From assembly GCF_000717335.1 (NCBI RefSeq), contig NZ_JNYZ01000003.1:124001-188000 (forward strand): a DNA stretch of 64,000 nucleotides, given 5' to 3'. The notes beneath the pieces are model-generated. The model did no database searches, was not told the DNA's origin, and worked only from the letters and a program-made list of their open reading frames with translations. The DNA is from Amycolatopsis jejuensis. Its GTDB lineage: Bacteria > Actinomycetota > Actinomycetes > Mycobacteriales > Pseudonocardiaceae. The translations under genes were made by a program, and so were the position numbers. Shown piece after piece: positions 62,815-64,000 of the stretch; position 1 is the stretch's first letter, and each line of letters opens with the position of its first letter.

Positions 62815-62972
62815 GCAAGACGGTCGAGACCTGCCGCCGACCGTCCGCCGGCACCGTCAACGCCCCTGGTCAGGGCGGACCAAACCGGCAAGGTCGACCG
62901 GGCTGTCAGGTGGCCGGAATCGACCACACTCGCCCGCACCGGGATCGGCGGTTTCCATCGGGCGGGCAAGGC

Positions 62973-63926
62973 TCACCGAGTCGACGGAGGCATCCCCTGA
63001 CCCCGGTCCCAAGACGGTAGCCAGACTCCCTCCGCCGGGGGGTGGTTCGTCACCAGGTGGTCCCGCAGCTCCGCGACCGCCGGGTGGGCATGGTCGTGGC
63101 GCCAGAGCAGGGAATGCGGGTACACCGGAGTCGGGTCGACCACCGGGATTCGGCGGAGGTCGTAGGCGGCCGGCCAGAAGTAGCGGGAGCCCGTGCCCAC
63201 GAAGGTGGACACGTCGCGTGACCCGGCCAGTTCGTCCAGCATCACCTCGTTGCCGAAGACCGGACCGGACACGTCGATGGTCAGGTCGAACAAACCGGCC
63301 AGTTCCGCGTAGTACGTGCCCCATTCGGTGGTCGGCGACAGGCCCGGCATCCAGATCCGGTGACCCGCCAGCTGGGCCATCGACACCGACGCATGGTCGG
63401 CGAACGGATGCCGCGGGCCGACCAACAGCTGGTGGGCGTCGTAGTACACGCGGCCGCTCGTCACGCCGGGCGGCAGGGCTCGCTGTGGTACCCCGCGGAA
63501 CGCCGCGTCCACCGTGCCCGCGGCGACGGCGGCTGCAGCCCCGGCGAAGTCCAGTTCCGCGCCCGAGGTGACCACGTCCAGCTCCACCTCCGGGTACGCC
63601 CGATGGAACTTCTGCAGCAGGTGCGCGGGCGCGGTCCGCCGGTTCAGCACGTCGACCCGCAGTGGCCGCCGCTCCGGGCGGACCGCGGCCAGTGCTTGCT
63701 TTTCGGCGGACAGCAACGTGCGCGCGTGGGGCAGGAAGGACTCACCGTCGCTGCTCAGCCGGGCCCCGCGTGCGGTGCGCGTGAACAGCCGCACCCCCAG
63801 TTCCCGCTCCAGCGCCCCGACCCGCTTCGACACCGCCTGCTGCGTGATTCCCAGTTCCGCGGCCGCCTCTTGGAACTGCCCTCCGTCGACCACGGCGACG
63901 AACGTCCGCACGAATTCCAGCTCCAC
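62973..63926 (-). CDS. LysR family transcriptional regulator
   Basis: A 317-residue LysR protein. The N-terminal helix-turn-helix is QFQEAAAELGITQQAVSKRV followed by GALERELGVRLFTRTARGA. The effector domain has the usual two-lobed pattern (LDVVTSGAELDFAG, WMPGLSPTTEWG). Its target is probably off the right edge. The region to the left (62815-62972) is gene-free. Start ATG 63926. Confidence 0.92.
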   Translation of the reverse strand: MELEFVRTFVAVVDGGQFQEAAAELGITQQAVSKRVGALERELGVRLFTRTARGARLSSDGESFLPHARTLLSAEKQALAAVRPERRPLRVDVLNRRTAPAHLLQKFHRAYPEVELDVVTSGAELDFAGAAAAVAAGTVDAAFRGVPQRALPPGVTSGRVYYDAHQLLVGPRHPFADHASVSMAQLAGHRIWMPGLSPTTEWGTYYAELAGLFDLTIDVSGPVFGNEVMLDELAGSRDVSTFVGTGSRYFWPAAYDLRRIPVVDPTPVYPHSLLWRHDHAHPAVAELRDHLVTNHPPAEGVWLPSWDRGQGMPPSTR

Positions 63927-64000
63927 GAGTCGATCCTAAGCACTCTCGCGGGGCTCGTGAGCGGTCCGGGCGGGAGACCTGGTGAGCGTTCGGTTGACGA

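Noticed and set aside
62815..62972. Possible gene fragment between SDR and LysR
   Set aside because: Short minus-strand peptide without recognisable family or start; too weak to list.

Overview
The window is high-GC actinobacterial chromosome, most likely from Pseudonocardiaceae and probably Amycolatopsis-like. The grounds are frequent GTG starts, many TetR/MarR/PadR regulators, an F420-type LLM oxidoreductase, an Rpf protein and a mycobacterial-type protein mannosyltransferase. The backbone glmU-prs / rplY-pth / fatty acyl-AMP ligase / ispE / ksgA / rpfB / tatD / metG / pabB / rsmI / pmt follows the order I know from the Mycobacterium tuberculosis Rv1002-Rv1018 region. It is opened up here by inserted accessory genes. 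The genus is inferred; synteny and families are read from the proteins.

Layout. 1-5.8 kb: end of a probable sugar dehydrogenase, an SDR divergent from a MarR-Nudix-VOC operon, a TetR/desaturase pair, tRNA-Gln and a GGDEF protein. 5.8-15 kb: glmU-prs (sugar nucleotide and PRPP supply), a PPOX protein, an LLM oxidoreductase, a TetR-controlled secreted lipase, a lipoprotein, rplY-pth. 15-18.4 kb: a DivIVA-like protein and an accessory two-gene module (DUF4365 protein plus a large unknown protein). 18.4-31.4 kb: mostly minus-strand housekeeping genes (acyl-AMP ligase, ABC-F, ispE, ksgA, rpfB, tatD, metG). Inserted among them are an orphan Phd-like protein, a strongly degenerate MetN-like ATPase behind a SAM-I riboswitch and a short leader peptide, and a small secreted protein.

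31.4-43 kb: PadR-drrAB-like exporter (permease frameshifted), a GH25-like protein with altered active site, pabB, a decayed phosphomannomutase fragment, a quinone oxidoreductase divergent from a TetR-beta-propeller pair, rsmI and pmt. 43-60 kb: an AraC/methyltransferase pair, a Ser/Thr kinase with N-terminal membrane segments, propionyl-CoA synthetase, a secreted GH20 hexosaminidase with a DasR-like site, a MOSC protein, an aldehyde dehydrogenase-DUF779 operon with divergent GAF regulator, an epimerase divergent from an SGNH hydrolase-TetR operon, a two-component system, a phytoene-desaturase-like oxidoreductase and a DUF2786 protein. 60.5-64 kb: a 37-bp tandem array, a decayed IS982-type transposase, TetR/SDR and LysR.

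Intergenic DNA is unusually structured. There are four palindromes sharing a GTGAAGG(G) arm, two loci carrying the same 30-bp-period palindromic array, tandem arrays of 32, 65 and 37 bp, and a degenerate ~30-bp array. The most interesting segment is 23.6-25.0 kb, where a SAM-I aptamer overlaps the ribosome binding site of a Cys-containing leader peptide upstream of an ATPase that has lost nearly all catalytic motifs.
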